From contig NC_082689.1 in NCBI RefSeq assembly GCF_949987515.2, forward strand, positions 6,687,501 through 6,751,500: DNA of 64,000 nucleotides, read 5' to 3'. The notes beneath the pieces are model-generated. The model saw only the letters and a list, made by a program, of their open reading frames with translations, was not told the origin of the DNA and did not search any database. The position numbers and the translations under genes are program-made. Source of the DNA: Delphinus delphis (Eukaryota > Chordata > Mammalia > Artiodactyla > Delphinidae). Position 1 is the stretch's first letter; each line of letters starts with the position of its first letter. Positions 50,448 through 63,099 of the stretch are shown here, piece after piece.

Positions 50448-50665
50448 AAAACAGCTGTCATTTATTGTGGGCTAAACCCTGTACCCTAAATGCCTTTCTT
50501 TCATTATGTTATTTGATTGTTTAAATGACCCTGCGTGACAGTTGGTATCGCATTTTACTTATAAGAACGTGGGTTAAGTAACCTGCCCACGGTCGCACAG
50601 GTAGTGTGGAGCAGGGATGAAAAAATTCAGGTCTTGCTGCCTCCAAAGCCCGAACTACTGTCTGT
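50448..50665 (-). repeat. MIR SINE in USP40 intron
   Basis: Antisense MIR ('taagtaacctgcccacggtc', 'cacaggtagtgtggagcagg'). Confidence 0.75.
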
Positions 50666-50794
50666 ACTTTCTAAAGAGTGACTTAAAATGGAGACTCCCA
50701 AGTATAAAAGGGAGATGTGGGGAAGTTTTGTTTTAAAAATAAAAACGTTTATATAACATGTTATATATTTTTAAGGGTAGTGTTTAGTTTCACA

Positions 50795-50993
50795 ATGTTT
50801 GGTGACCTGTTTGAAGAGGATTATTCCAGTGTGTCAAATGATCATTATGGAAAAGGGAAGAAATTAAAGACCAAAGCTTTGGAGCCACCTGCGCCTAGAG
50901 AATTCACCAATTTAAGTGGAATCAGAAATCAGGGTGGAACCTGTTACCTCAATTCCCTCCTTCAGACTCTTCATTTCACACCTGAATTCAGAG
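50795..50993 (+). CDS. USP40: USP40 first coding exon (catalytic Cys box)
   Basis: USP40 is a ubiquitin-specific cysteine protease. This exon encodes residues 1-66, starting 'MFGDLFEEDY', then a basic stretch, then the USP Cys box 'GIRNQGGTCYLNSLLQTL' with the nucleophile at Cys50. The Asn and Gln before GG form the expected oxyanion region. Acceptors at 50775 (ttaag) or 50787 (tttag) both lie before the ATG. The donor is G|GTATGC at 50994, leaving the frame one base into the next codon. Together with the exons at 53557, 55914, 58664, 60544 and 63759 it gives an unbroken frame of about 279 codons. The His box and C-terminus lie to the right. The gene is divergent from UGT1A, as in human. Confidence 0.97.
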
Positions 50994-51398
50994 GTATGCT
51001 ATGTTACATGCACTTGGCTGGTAATACGTATCCTCGTATCCACTTGTAATTAGTTATGCAGAATCACAAGTGTATTCGACAGTGTGTGTTAATTGTTGCT
51101 AATGAGGGACACAAATTGGTAATTCTGCAGAGGAATGTGAAGCTTAAATTATGAATATTTTCTGTGTGATCACAATGATGTTCAGTAACAAGATAAAAAA
51201 AATAAGGCAATGTATTTCTTTTCTAATTCCTATCATTTAAAGTACAACATAGACAATTTTGTCATGAGTGCCAGCCTTCATTATTGTACACCATTTGTAT
51301 TTTTGAGTTTCTCAAAGTAATAAACACGTAAACCAGAGTTACTCAGTACAGTTATATGCTTCCTTTTGGAGTGGGGAGGGGTTGTCACATTATTCATA

Positions 51399-51703
51399 CA
51401 GTCCACAATCGTTTATCTGAAGTTCTGAAATCTGGAAAACTCTGACAGCCTGACCTAATAATCTGAACTTGTTTGGCCTGAGAGCCTGACCTGCTGTGAG
51501 ACTGTTTATAGTCTTAATTATCTCACTTGGGTGAGCAGTCATACATTTGTCACAGGAATATTAAGTCCTTGACTAATAGATATTGTTTGTCCCAGACTCT
51601 GCTGGGGATGTAATGTTAACATATTGGACCCTTTCTTCATATTACCTTTCTAAAATCTGGAAATTCTGAATTCCAGAGATCCAAGGTGTTAGATAAGGGA
51701 CTG
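51399..51703. mobile_element. Small palindromic-ended DNA element (MITE-like)
   Basis: Begins CAGTCC after TA and ends GGGACTG. The two ends are imperfect inverted repeats over about 40 bp ('cagtccacaatcgtttatct' against reverse complement 'cagtcccttatctaacacct'). The right flank is TG instead of TA, perhaps by mutation. Confidence 0.55.
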
Positions 51704-53556
51704 TGTATAAGGAACAGAAACCCACTCAAAGTAGCTCAATTAAAAGGGAGGTTTACTGTAAGAATATAGGGGAATCTCCTAGAAACCGCCTACAGGAAGC
51801 CACCCTGACCTCCTTGGACCCTTGATTTCTTGACCCTATTTTTCTCTACATGTTTGTCCCATTCCTCCTCTGCAAACTAGCTTCCTCCACAAGGGTCTTA
51901 GTCTCTGTGTTCCCTTGATTTCAGTGTGAAGATTCCTCTGCCTTCACATGGCCCTGATTGGGGGCCCCCAGCTACGAAGCTCCATGACTGTAGCTCAGCT
52001 CCCCACTATGTCTCCATATTCTGAGGACAGACAACCTGGCTCATCCTGTATCCAGTATCTCATCCCCCTTCCCACCACTACCAAATTTAGCAAAGTTTTG
52101 TGACATTTTCTGTTGCTTCTAAGCTTACAGAGACTTCCTGCCTCCAGAGATTTAGTGTATAATTACCGTTATCCCCTTCCCAGGGCCATTCTAATGGGTC
52201 GAAGTGCATGTGGATTTGAGTGTTGCCTCTTGTCTGTGACTCCATCCACTCCATAAAAATATCCCCCCAGTGCCTTCAGTAGTTCCACCGTTAGAAATTT
52301 GGAGCATGAATAAGCGGGTTCCTAGGGAGGTTAAGTTTTTCCCAAGTTTTAGTATAATTGAAGTTCAAGGGCAACTTAAAGTAGAAAAGTAGCCTTAAGA
52401 AGAGGGTGAGGAAGGCGACTGTTGGGGACGGCAGGCAGGTCAGGAGAGCGCCGCTAAGAAGAAAGGGCTCAGAGCCCCGGGCCCCCGGGCAAAGTGGGTG
52501 GCCGGCCAAGCCCATGGGCTGACACCTTAGTGTGACTCGCACACTCCTAGTAAGGCGTAGCGCAGATCCTGAAGCTTATTGAAGAAGGCGTACACTTTGG
52601 AAAGGGTAAGGACTGGCGGAGAACTGAGGGGAAATTTTGGGAACTTTTTGGAATCATGTTTTAAGGAATAGGACTAGATTCGGTTCCACTGTACTCCCAG
52701 ATCAGTGCAGCTGGGAGGAGTGGGAGACGATTGCGGAAGTCTTTGTATGGTTTTTGTGCTTTAGCCTTTACGTTTGTAACCTGCATGTAGTGTTTTTCCC
52801 AGTTCCTGCCGGGAGCTCAGGAGGAATATTACATAACAGTAATCACTAAGGCAGCAGTGGTTTTCAGTGCAAGGCAACACCCGTCCCATCCCTCCTCTCC
52901 CCGGAGTATATCAGAGTCTCCTAGTAGGTGTTCCTATCTGTTTGAATACAGACTTCCCAAAAGATTCAGATACGCCCCACTGGGTGGCGTACCCAGACAT
53001 TGAATTATAAACAAATTCCGGAGACCGGCACTGGGTTGCCAACGTCTTTTTCCAGGTAAGGTCACCACCATCTGTTATTACCCTCAATGCAGAAAAGATA
53101 TTTTCATACCAAAATGGGAAGGGCGTTATCTCAGAGTTAAAGGTGCTCCTTCTTGTGAAAGAATGGTTGGAAGTCTCACGTGTGGCTTGTGAACAAACAC
53201 ACGTGACACTATTCTATATTGTGTATTTCCTAGTGTTCCTCATGTGGCTTTTGGGACCCACTGCCGTAGGCAATAGGAAACCACCAAAGATTTCTGATGT
53301 TATGGTTTTTATATGTATAATTTTCCTTTTACAGCTCTCCCTTATTGAAACCTTAGCTTCCCACTTTCTAATAGGGTCAGTGGTTAAAAATAACATTACC
53401 AGAAAGCAAGATGGGTAGGCTGAGGGTGTAAATATTGTCAAGTCATATTTCTGAATCTTTAACTGATTTCTACTTACTGGTGGCCTTGGCTTTCTAAAAC
53501 AATTTTCAAAAATGAGATAATGTCATTTACATCTGTGATTCTACTTTTTTGTTTAG
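51704..53556. other. USP40: USP40 intron, remainder
   Basis: Nothing coding. A GC-rich island-like stretch at about 52390-52580 stands out from its AT-rich surroundings. Its origin is unclear. Confidence 0.4.
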
Positions 53557-53624
53557 AAGCTTTATTTTCTCTTGGCCCGGAAGAGCTTGGTTCGTTAGAG
53601 GATAAGGATAAACCTGACGCAAAG
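53557..53624 (+). CDS. USP40: USP40 second coding exon
   Basis: 68 bp with acceptor tttgtttag and donor AAG|GTATTA. It completes the codon split after residue 66 and encodes 'ALFSLGPEELGSLEDKDKPDAK', ending in phase 0. It matches the short acidic linker that follows the Cys box in USP40. Confidence 0.95.
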
Positions 53625-54084
53625 GTATTAAAATCTTTGATTCACAGGGGTTTTTTGGAGTACTGAGGAAATGTTTTAAGGAAAGAATTAAGTTGCTTAT
53701 TCGTAGGAATCAATAATTTTATTAATTACCAAATATGATCTTTATTTTCAGAAAGTGTCTTGGCCTGTACCTTACTGTTAAGGGAACTGCCCTTCCAACA
53801 GAGAATTACTTATGCAGATGCAATGCTGCTGCTGCTTTTTAGACATACCTCTCTCTGCATTAAGGAGATACTCACGAGTTGTCCGCACTATCGCGCCAGA
53901 AAGTCCGCTTAATGCACTTACTTGTAGCAACAACAAAAAATAAGGGGCCAGTCTTCTTTCAGTTTGGTATTCTGGAAGTAAACTGAGTGAGGGATTGGTT
54001 TACTGTAAGTGCGTATCTAATCACGTTTCTCCCTTGCTTAAACATCATTCAGAACTTTATCACCCTCAGACTAAAATCTGTACT

Positions 54085-54209
54085 TTTTTTTTTTTTTTGG
54101 CCATGCCGTGCGGCGTGCAGGATCTCAGTTCCCCGACTAGGGGTCAAACTCACGCCCCCCAGCAGTGGAAGCGCTGAGTCTTAACCACAGGACCTCCAGG
54201 AAAGTCCCA
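54085..54209 (-). repeat. SINE cluster copy 1 (short form)
   Basis: Minus-strand short SINE with a poly-T end. It is flanked by aaaatctgtactt at 54073 and 54211. Confidence 0.88.
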
Positions 54210-54224
54210 TAAAATCTGTACTTC

Positions 54225-54584
54225 TTTTTTTTAATACATTTTTTAATACATTTATTTATTTACTTTTGGCTACGTTGGGTCTTTGTTGCTGCACGCGGGC
54301 TTTCTCTAGTTGCGACGAGCGGGGGCTGCTCCTTGTTGCGGTGCGCAGGCTTCTCATTGTGGCTTCTCTTGTTGTAGAGCACAGGCTCTAGGTGTGCGGG
54401 CTTCAGTAGTTGTGGCTCGTGGGCTCAGTAGTTGTGGCTCACAGGCTCTAGAGCACAGGCTCAGTAGTTGTGGCGCACGGGCTTAGCTGCTCCACAGCAT
54501 GTGGGATCTTCCCGGACCAGGGATCGAACCCGTGTCCCCTGCACTGGCAGGCAGATTCTCAACCACTGTGCCACCAGGGAAACC
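54225..54584 (-). repeat. SINE cluster copy 2 (long form)
   Basis: Minus-strand long CHR-type SINE. The right flank repeats 'ctgtactt' at 54585. Confidence 0.92.
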
Positions 54585-54589
54585 CTGTA

Positions 54590-54876
54590 CTTTTTTTTTT
54601 TTAATAAATTTATTTATTCATTTATTTATTTTTGGCTGCCTTGGGTCTTTGTTGCTGAGCACAGGCTTCTCATTGTGGTGGCTTCTCTTGTTGCAGAGCA
54701 CAGACTCTAGGCACGTGGGCTTCAGTAGTTGTGGCACATGGGCTCAGTAGGTGTGGCTCGTGGGCTCTAGAGCGCTGGCTCAGCAGTTGTGGTGCATGGC
54801 TTAGTTGCTCTGCGGCATGGGAGATCCTCCCGGACCAGGGCTTGAACCCGTGTCCCCTGCATTGGCAGGCAGATTC
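54590..54876 (-). repeat. SINE cluster copy 3 (head missing)
   Basis: Minus-strand long CHR-type SINE. It stops at 'ggcaggcagattct', where copy 4's poly-T begins, so its tRNA head is absent. Confidence 0.9.
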
Positions 54877-55246
54877 TTTTTTTTTTAATAAATTTATTTA
54901 TTTATTTATGTATGTCTGAGTTGGGTCTTTGTTGCTGCGTGCAGGGTTTATCTCTAGTTGCTGCGAGTGGGGGCTACTCTTTGTTGCAGTGCGAAGGCTT
55001 TTCATTGCGGTGGCTGCTCTTGTTGCGGAGCATGGGCTCTAGGCGTGTAGGTGTGCCAGCTTCAGTAGTTGCAGCACACAGGTTCAGTAGTTGTGGCTCA
55101 TGGTCTCTAGAGTGCAGGCTCAGTAGTTGTGGTGCACGGGCTTAGCTGCTATGCGGCATGTGGGATCTTCCCAGACCAGGGCTTGAACCCGTGTCCCCTG
55201 AATTGGCAGGCAGATTCTTAACCACTGCGCCACCAGGGAAGTCCAG
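54877..55246 (-). repeat. SINE cluster copy 4 (long form)
   Basis: Complete minus-strand long SINE ending 'gccaccagggaagtcc', followed again by 'ccctgtacttctt' (55247). Confidence 0.92.
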
Positions 55247-55913
55247 CCCTGTACTTCTTAATAAGAGTCTTTCATGATCCAGCCCAGCGCTTCTCAAACT
55301 CCCTGTGTGGCAAAGAGCCCGTTATTTTTATGCACAGTCTGTTGCAGATCAGACTTTCATTGGATATAATAAAAATGCTGTGGCAATGCAAAATTGCCAT
55401 AAAGTTTTCTAAAGGCTTGTTCTTACTTTAGATATTTAAGTCCAGTCTTCAGATCAGGCTCCAGGCAGCCTTCTCAGGGCCCTGGCCCACAGCACACAGG
55501 CAGGAATGGGCGTGGCGCCAGCAGGAAGAAAGCAATGGAGGGTGCAGCCAGCCCTGTGAGATACTTGTGACTGGAAAATTCCTCATAGGGAGTATGTCTG
55601 TAACTGAGGTATTTTGGAGAAAGGATGAACTATTAGAGACTTGAATTACTGTCATTCTCTAATTAATTGGGTGGTTTATTAGGGCCTGTTTGGGTTTTAA
55701 TACTGATCTGTTATGTCAATATAGCTAAGAATTGTATTGAATTAAAATTTTCAAAGAAAAATGAATCTTCATTCACCCTTCACAATATTTATAAATTTTC
55801 TCCTGAGTGAATTAAATGAACTAGGAGGTAGGAGAAAATTAGTATGCAGTTCTTTTAAAAAGGCCCAGCCAACATTTAAAAGATATTTAGAAATGCATTT
55901 TTTTCTCATTCAG

Positions 55914-56027
55914 GTCCGAATCATACCTTTGCAGTTACAGCGGTTGTTTGCACAGCTTCTGCTCTTAGACCAGGAAGCTGCGTCCACCACAGACCTCACT
56001 GACAGCTTTGGGTGGACCAGTGATGAG
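55914..56027 (+). CDS. USP40: USP40 third coding exon
   Basis: 114 bp, phase 0 at both ends, acceptor cattcag and donor GAG|GTACGA. It encodes 'VRIIPLQLQRLFAQLLLLDQ' and then the 'TDSFGW' stretch. This is the USP-domain helix region leading to the conserved QHDVQE motif. Confidence 0.96.
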
Positions 56028-56999
56028 GTACGAAGGTCAGCTTCTCCAGGGAAAAGTTACCAGCAGTAAAGACTGAACGCTGGCTTCATAATGTTATCTA
56101 ACTTCTCCTTTAATTTTGTCTTACGGTCTCAAGATATTGTTTAAATATTTACTTCTAATATTAGATAATTACAAACCAGTAAAACATTTTTAGACACTTG
56201 GCTGTATCCAGGATTTTATGAATGAGCGTGATTTGGGGTTGGGGGAAGAGGGTTGAAGATACAGGGAGAAGAAGTATAAGAGCTGGTTTTTATAATTTCT
56301 ACCATTTGTGTAGTCTAGTTGAGATATACCACCTGTTACATTAATGGAAATTGCCATTTTTATAGCAAACTGCTTATCAACTAAAAAAGCTGACTGGCAG
56401 TAGTTGTCTGCCTTTTTGGCGTGCTTGTGTGCTTGAATCTTGGTGTTCCAATTTGAACATTTGCTTCAAGCAAAACAGTGAAACCATTCTCGGCAGGTCT
56501 TTTCATTTTCACTGTCCTGCCTGTCTCCTGACTGTCTTCATTTGCTTCCTGTATCCTACTGTGTGTGGACTTCCTCTTTTTTTGTTTCAGTTCCTAAAAA
56601 GTATTTCACTATATACAAACACTAAACATTTGTCAGCACTAAGATGTGTGTTGTCGATATTGATGAGCTGTTAGCTGTATAAAATCAAAACTAGGTCTGC
56701 GGTTTTTTATGGAATAGATGTATTCTTTTATGGAATAGATGCAGAGATGAAGGTATGGGAGACTGTCACAGAATTTAAAGAGACAGTGATCAGAATAAGG
56801 GTATGTTGCCTTCAAACATAAACTATAAACTCTTGTCTTTTAACCAGAAACACTCATTAACTAGATGATGCCATGTGGTTAGAGAGGTGGGGCTTGGGCT
56901 TGACAGTACAATGGGGTGTAATACATTCCCTAAAGAGTGTGTGTTGAGTTTCTGGTGTAGGGCAGGTGCTTAGGGCTAATTCCCTTTTTCTTTCCTTGT
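56028..56999. other. USP40: USP40 intron, left part
   Basis: No exon or clear repeat seen. Confidence 0.4.
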
Positions 57000-57475
57000 T
57001 TTAAAAAAACCTGCTTTACTGAGATATAATTCTTATGCCCTAAGCTTCCCTCTTTTAAAGGGTACAATTCAGTGGGTTTTTTTAGTATATTCACAGAGTT
57101 GTACAAGCATCACTACAGTCAATTTTAGAACATTTTCACCACCCCAAAAAGAAGCCCCATACCTATTACCAGTCACCCACGCCCTGCATGCCCTTTCCCG
57201 AGTCCCTGGCCACCACTAATCTCTCTCTCTGTGGATTTGCCTATTCTGGACACTGCACAAAAATGGTATTGTGTAATATGTGGACTTTTGTAACTAGCTT
57301 CTTTCACTTAAAGTAATGTTTTCAAAGTTCATTCATGTCGTAGTATGTATCAGCACTTCATTCCTTTTTATTGCCAGATAGTCTTCTGTTGGATGGGTAT
57401 GCCACGGTGGTTTGTGTTTCTTTTTAACCTAGTCATCAGTTGATGGATTTCCCTTTGTTTTTGATAATGAGCTTC
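57000..57475 (-). mobile_element. Old L1 (L1M-type) 3' region in antisense
   Basis: Reads as the well-known antisense L1M block: 'tgctttactgagatataatt', 'agggtacaattcagtgg', 'tctggacactgcac', 'cttctttcacttaaagtaa', 'ttcattcctttttattgcc'. Confidence 0.8.
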
Positions 57476-58663
57476 CTCTCAATTGCTGGCTTCATACTTC
57501 TTAGAAAACTGAAAACTTTATTGATTGATTGATTGATTTCTAAATAAAATCATGTAGTAAACCCTCTAGGACTGGACCTGCAGTGGTAGAGAGGGTCTCT
57601 GAGGCACCTTTGCCGAATTTAGGATTGTTCAGAAACAGATCTTGAAACTTCCACAAGTTTTCTGTCCCATCAGAACCAGTGGTATTGGAGAAATTTATAT
57701 CATCTAGTGTCTTGTGTGTTAAAGACTAAGAAAAAGATCCCGAGTCCCACATGTTACTCCAGCTTCCATCTACTTTATCAGCTTCTCTTCACAAGACACT
57801 TATCTTCAAAGTCATCGTCCCTCACTGCCTCTACTTCTGTGCCTTCCATTTGCTCTCTGCCCGCTTCCTACCTGCTTGTCCAAGTCCCTCCTGGCACCCT
57901 CATGCCAGGTCCAGGAGACACTGCTCGTCTCTCCACAGCCCTCAGTAGTAGCGCCCACCACCCCTCCGCTGTTCCCGTGACCTCGCTCTCCTGGTTCTCC
58001 CCTTCCCGGCTCTTCCTCGGGTTCCTGTGCTGGTTCTTTCTTGTTTTCTCCACTTCTAAGTGTTGGTGTGCCCCTTGGCTTTGGGTTTATAAGTGGTTCT
58101 TTGGGAGTAGTTCAGCCTATTCACATACAGTTGCATGATTCATAGATTGAAGCAGGTTCCGTCAGAATTTTTCTCAGTAGCACTGTGTTAGTCTTCCTTT
58201 AGTTGGTCTATATATCAAAGCAGTAAATTCTAGTTCTTTTCAAATGCTGATAATTCAGAGTGTTTATCAGTCCCTCTGAGCTGAGATTCTGCTGTGCACA
58301 CACTGTCGGCTCTTAGAGACTGCTCTGTGCCTGTGTGTTCCTTCCTCCCCGCTCCCCTCTGTGGCACGGCCATGCGTATGGTGTCGCACAAAATAAATGC
58401 ACTTCCCTGTTTTCAAGTGAATTGAGTTATATGTACACACTGAACACCGTCTGTTTATATTTTCATTTTGTAGTAAAAGTAAAAATAGGTGGTGATCTCT
58501 TACCCTGCTCTCAGCTTGTTTAGCATAGTCATCCTTACCTTTGATGGAGGCTTACCTTTGGATTTCTAGATAAGTCTTGTGTTTTTAAACTAATATCACT
58601 TTACAAATCTGTTTTTAAAAATCTGAAGCACAAAATTACATTTAAAAGTTACCTGTTTTATAG
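57476..58663. other. USP40: USP40 intron, right part
   Basis: An (ATTG)n tract near 57522-57537. The plus-strand frame at 57707-58138 lacks family features. No exon. Confidence 0.4.
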
Positions 58664-58828
58664 GAAATGAGGCAACATGATGTACAGGAACTGAATCGAA
58701 TTCTCTTTAGTGCTTTGGAAACTTCTTTAGTTGGGACCTCCGGCCATGACCTCATCAATCGTCTATATCACGGAACCATTGTTAACCAGATTGTTTGTAA
58801 AGAATGTAAGAATGTCAGTGAAAAGCAG
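58664..58828 (+). CDS. USP40: USP40 fourth coding exon
   Basis: 165 bp, phase 0, acceptor ttttatag and donor CAG|GTGAAT. It encodes 'EMRQHDVQELNRILFSALE', the conserved USP QHDVQE helix, and then 'GTIVNQIVCKECKNVSEKQ'. The last part holds the first CxxC pair (CKEC) of the zinc-binding fingers subdomain. Confidence 0.97.
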
Positions 58829-60543
58829 GTGAATATGCAAGAGTATTTTAGTAATAAGTTAAATCATAAATTATAATTCATGCAATTAAATCTGATCTAT
58901 AGCACATGAGGATTAATGTGTTTATTACTAGAAATAACTTTATCAGTTTTTTTCTTGTACTCTAGCTACACCCAGATTATAAGTTTATAATCCAGATTTT
59001 TCCATGTAAACTGAAAGAAGTAGATATCTTAAGATGTAGCTTTAATCTTTTATTTAGTACTCTAATATTTAGAAAGTAGATTTGGGGGGTGTTTACAAGT
59101 AGGGACCAGTGACCTTATGAGAAAAGCCAATATCATCATGGTTGGTGGTTGGAATATTATAAAGAAAGTTACTTAGAGAAGTAATAAAAGTGGAGAATAC
59201 TGAGGAATGTTTAAATTGACAAATCTGTAATTAAATATTGGATTTAGTTTATTGATACTCCTCAGAAAGTTCATTTGTATGTGTGTGCTTAGGTTTAAAT
59301 ATTATTTATATAAAGCTATTATAATCCTGTTTAAACTAGTGTAACCTTCCATTCTTTGTCATAACAGAGATTGCCTATTTCATCTAATTGGAAATTTGCT
59401 CATATAAATATAATAATCACTACTTGCACTACAAATCTTATATAGCAAATGATTTCATCACCGAACAGTTGTCCTTTAATAAAAATATTATTTTATGGCA
59501 AGAGTTATAGAAAGTTTCTGTATTTGACTATATGAGTAAAATAATTAAATGCCATTTTCTAAATGTTGCATTAATTGCTGTTTTAGAATATATATGTATA
59601 TATATATTTCTATTTTTTATGAAAGTGTTGGGCATAAAAAAGACTTTTTGGCCCTTATTGCCTGTGCTAATAGAAGGTTTGGCCAGCCTGGTTTGGAAAT
59701 ATTAAGATGTTGTATGTCTTTGGATTACTGTATGATTGACCAGTATAATGTAATGATTCACAAAGTCATTTCAAAACATAACATATATGAAGGCATGTTA
59801 TAAACTACAGACATTAACTTTTCACATATTTATATTATAGATCATATATGAATGTTATTGCTTTAGGTTTCCACCTTGAACTAATTAATTAGTGCTATTA
59901 TTTTATAATCCCCATAATCCCTTAAGGTAATGCTGTTGCTCAGACATGCACACAAAATTATAAATGTGCTTTATTTAAACTTGTCAAATTGTAACTGTTT
60001 ATTACTAGAAATATAATTCAAATGTACTTCTAGTAGAATTGGTAGACTCGCATTTTGCAAAATGCACTCTTAATTTTCGTAAAAATACCTTTGTATCCTG
60101 GCTCAAAATAATTTTTTTCTTAAACCAGCCCTAGCAGAAGGGGAGGAAGAAGAGTTTACATTAGAGAGTCCAACCCTGGCCTTGCCATGCCAGCCTAGAG
60201 ACTAAGACAGCACTAATAACCCTGTACATATACTCTTCTCAATTCGTGTTTTAAATGGTTTGTCTTATTTCCTGATAAAATAGGTTTCGTTGTATCTATA
60301 GTGAACTCGTAAACTGGTTCCTGATATATTTTAAGCTAAGTTATAGTTTGGTTTAGAAAGAATAATTTATTGTTATGAATTTCACAGTATCTAATCAGGA
60401 GATCTATACCTTCATATATAGAAAAAATATATGTGTTTTAGAAAAAAAAAATCTGTTTCTTCCCAGTGTATGTATGAATTGGTGATGTGTTTGTGAGCCT
60501 CTGTGGAATTGTTTTTTCAATGTTATATTCATGTGTATTTCAG
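58829..60543. other. USP40: USP40 intron
   Basis: AT-rich with no interspersed CHR SINE or L1 recognisable. Nothing else seen. Confidence 0.4.
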
Positions 60544-60690
60544 GAAGACTTCTTAGATCTCACAGTAGCGGTCAGAAATGTATCAGGTTTGGAAGATGCA
60601 CTCTGGAACATGTATGTGGAAGAGGAAGTTTTTGACTACGACAACTTGTACCACTGTGGGACTTGTGACAGGCTGGTGAAAGCAGCAAAG
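60544..60690 (+). CDS. USP40: USP40 fifth coding exon
   Basis: 147 bp, phase 0, acceptor gtatttcag and donor AAG|GTAAAG. It encodes 'EDFLDLTVAVRNVSGLEDAL' and then 'YHCGTCDRLVKAAK', whose CGTC is the second CxxC pair of the USP zinc ribbon. Confidence 0.97.
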
Positions 60691-62725
60691 GTAAAGATAG
60701 ATCCCTGCCTTTTCTAAGGGTGCCTGCGCAGTGTTTGGTAGCAGGAGGGTCCGTCGAGGGAAGTCAACTTGTAGGAAGTGTCTTGAAGATATACATGAAG
60801 CTCTTAATTAGTACTAAGGATTGAAAAGACATTTATATTATATGTGTGTGTCTGTGTGTGTGTGTGTGTATGTATTTTAATTTTTTACAGTAAAGAATTT
60901 TTTTTAAGCTTTCAACCCAGCAGTTCTCTCAGCTTCTTTTTCTCACAGGAAAAAATTATCTGTACCTCAGTGTTTCTTAAATAAACCTTTTTTTTTTGCA
61001 AGTTACCATTATGAAGAAGGCAATATATTTTTATTTCTGCCAGCCAGGAAGCTTGTTGAGCTTTCCTTTTCTTGATCTACCACTGCACAAATGGCTTTCT
61101 TTATTTTCACATTTGCAGTTATTTTACTGTATTGATGTGTGTATATTTCCTCCCTGACTAGCAAACCCAATATGGCCTTTCCTCCTCCCCCAGCTGGAAG
61201 TACGTATCTTGTTAATTACAGGGCTTGACAGAGCGTGCCAGGGTTTCTCTTTGTACAACAGAGCAAAATACAGGAAAAAAGCAGGACAAAATTTAAGCAA
61301 GTGATTTCTTTTGCAACATGGCATCAACTCAGCTGCTGTTATTATCTGCAGTAGGAACTCTTTCACTGCTGGCAGATGATACGACAGGCTGTTCATTAGC
61401 GTGATAACCTTGAACTCAATTGAACCAGTGGTTATTGAGCCCTGACTTAAAGAAATACCACTAAAGATGTATCTTTGCAGTTACTCTGTTAAGACAAAGT
61501 GTTAGCACTATTCCTAGAGCTGACGATATTGAATTTTCCAACAAAGAAAATGAGGGTTGATTTAGATAGCACACAACATTGATTTGGATCCTGGAGATCA
61601 TAGGTGAAAATGTAATTGAAAACAGTAAACCCCATGCCTGTAGCTTTCACAGTAGGATTTGAAACCAGGGTGAATTTTATATTGTTTAATGTTTATTTCC
61701 ATCTAGCCTTTGCCCCTTTATGAAAACGAAAGAAAGGTTTATTTTTTGCTTATTTATTTTGTATTTCCTCTTTAGTGTTACAACTACAACCTAATAAAAT
61801 AAATATAAAATTCAGAGGATGAAGCATCTTGGAAAGACACTTAAACACATTCTTAGTTTTTGGTTGACCTTAATTTGCACATTAGTAAAATAAGAACCTT
61901 TTGTTAAACAAAAGCAATTCTTGTATGCACCTTTTCTGTCATTGGTTTAATTCTTTTTCAGTGGAAATGTTTTGATCTTGATACTTTAAAAATTGCCTTC
62001 TAGTTGCGTTAGATTTATTGCATTCTAAGGTTAGGCTTGGTTGCATTACCTAAATTAATGCAGATCATCTTGTTCTGAGCAGTCTTTCTTTCCTCAGCCA
62101 CATTATAGTTGATTTACTCACTTTTTTTAGATTTTTTTTTTTTTTGAGCTAGTTTGAAAATCTGCCATGTTGTTAGGTTGCTGTATATTCATCTAACTTT
62201 TCTTTTCACCCACTAGGTTTGTAGAATTGTTTAAAATATATTTTTAGGAATGTTAGATGTTTATGATTATGGATAATTTTAAATATGGGGAAGGATTCTT
62301 TTTGCCTCCTCACATGCCTTTAGTGCAAGGGGCTTGGGAAAAGCTGATGCCTTTTAAATAAAAAGTAGCTCAGTTTAGTGTTTTGTTTTAAAGCAAGGCA
62401 TTAAAACAAAAAATATCTTATTATCTGCTTTGAAGAACTGTAAAACCCGTCAATGGATCTCGACATTTGAAGAGCTACAGTCCTTTTGAAAGTCTATGAA
62501 AGCTGTGTCTCTTCTCCCCAGAAAAATACATATACACATACAATTTTCATATAATTTCAACAGTTCAGATCCATTGAAACGCGTCCCCAGGTCACAGGTT
62601 AAGAGCTCCGGTTCTTCAGTAAATAAGAACTGTGTGTTTGCTAGGTAAAGTAGACACAGCGACCTAGGGGGAAAGTGAAAGGTGAAAAGGCCAGGGCTCG
62701 GGCAGGAAAGAAGCACTATTAGAGG
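60691..62725. other. USP40: USP40 intron, left part
   Basis: A (TG)n microsatellite at about 60843-60872 and several T-runs. No exon. Confidence 0.4.
60843..60872. repeat. (TG)n microsatellite
   Basis: Interrupted tg repeats ending 'gtgtgtatgtatt'. Confidence 0.85.
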
Positions 62726-63078
62726 GGCTTCCCTGGTGGCGCAGTGGTTAAGAATCCACCTGACAACGCAGGGGACACGGGTTCGAGCCCTGGGCCGGGA
62801 AGATTCCACATGCCGTGGAACAGCTAAGCCCGTGCAGCACAACTACTGAGCCTGTGCTCTAGAGCCTGCGAGCCACAACTACTGAGCCCATGTGCCACAA
62901 CTACTGAAGCCGGTGCTCCTAGAGCCCGTGCTCCGCAGCAAGAGAAGCCACTGCAGTGAGAAGCCCGTGCACCGCAACGAAGAGTAGCCCCCACTTGCTG
63001 CAACTAGAGAAAGCCCACGTGCAGCATCGAAGACCCAATACAGCCAAAAGTAAATAAATTAATTAATTAAATTAAAGA
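62726..63078 (+). repeat. CHR-type SINE, long form
   Basis: Begins ggggcttccctggtggcgca and ends in 'aattaattaaattaaagaaa'. Confidence 0.93.
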
Positions 63079-63099
63079 AAAAAAGAAGCAGCACTGTTT

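Noticed and set aside
57707..58138. 143-codon plus-strand frame in USP40 intron
   Set aside because: Ser/Pro/Leu-rich low-signature frame without splice context or known family.
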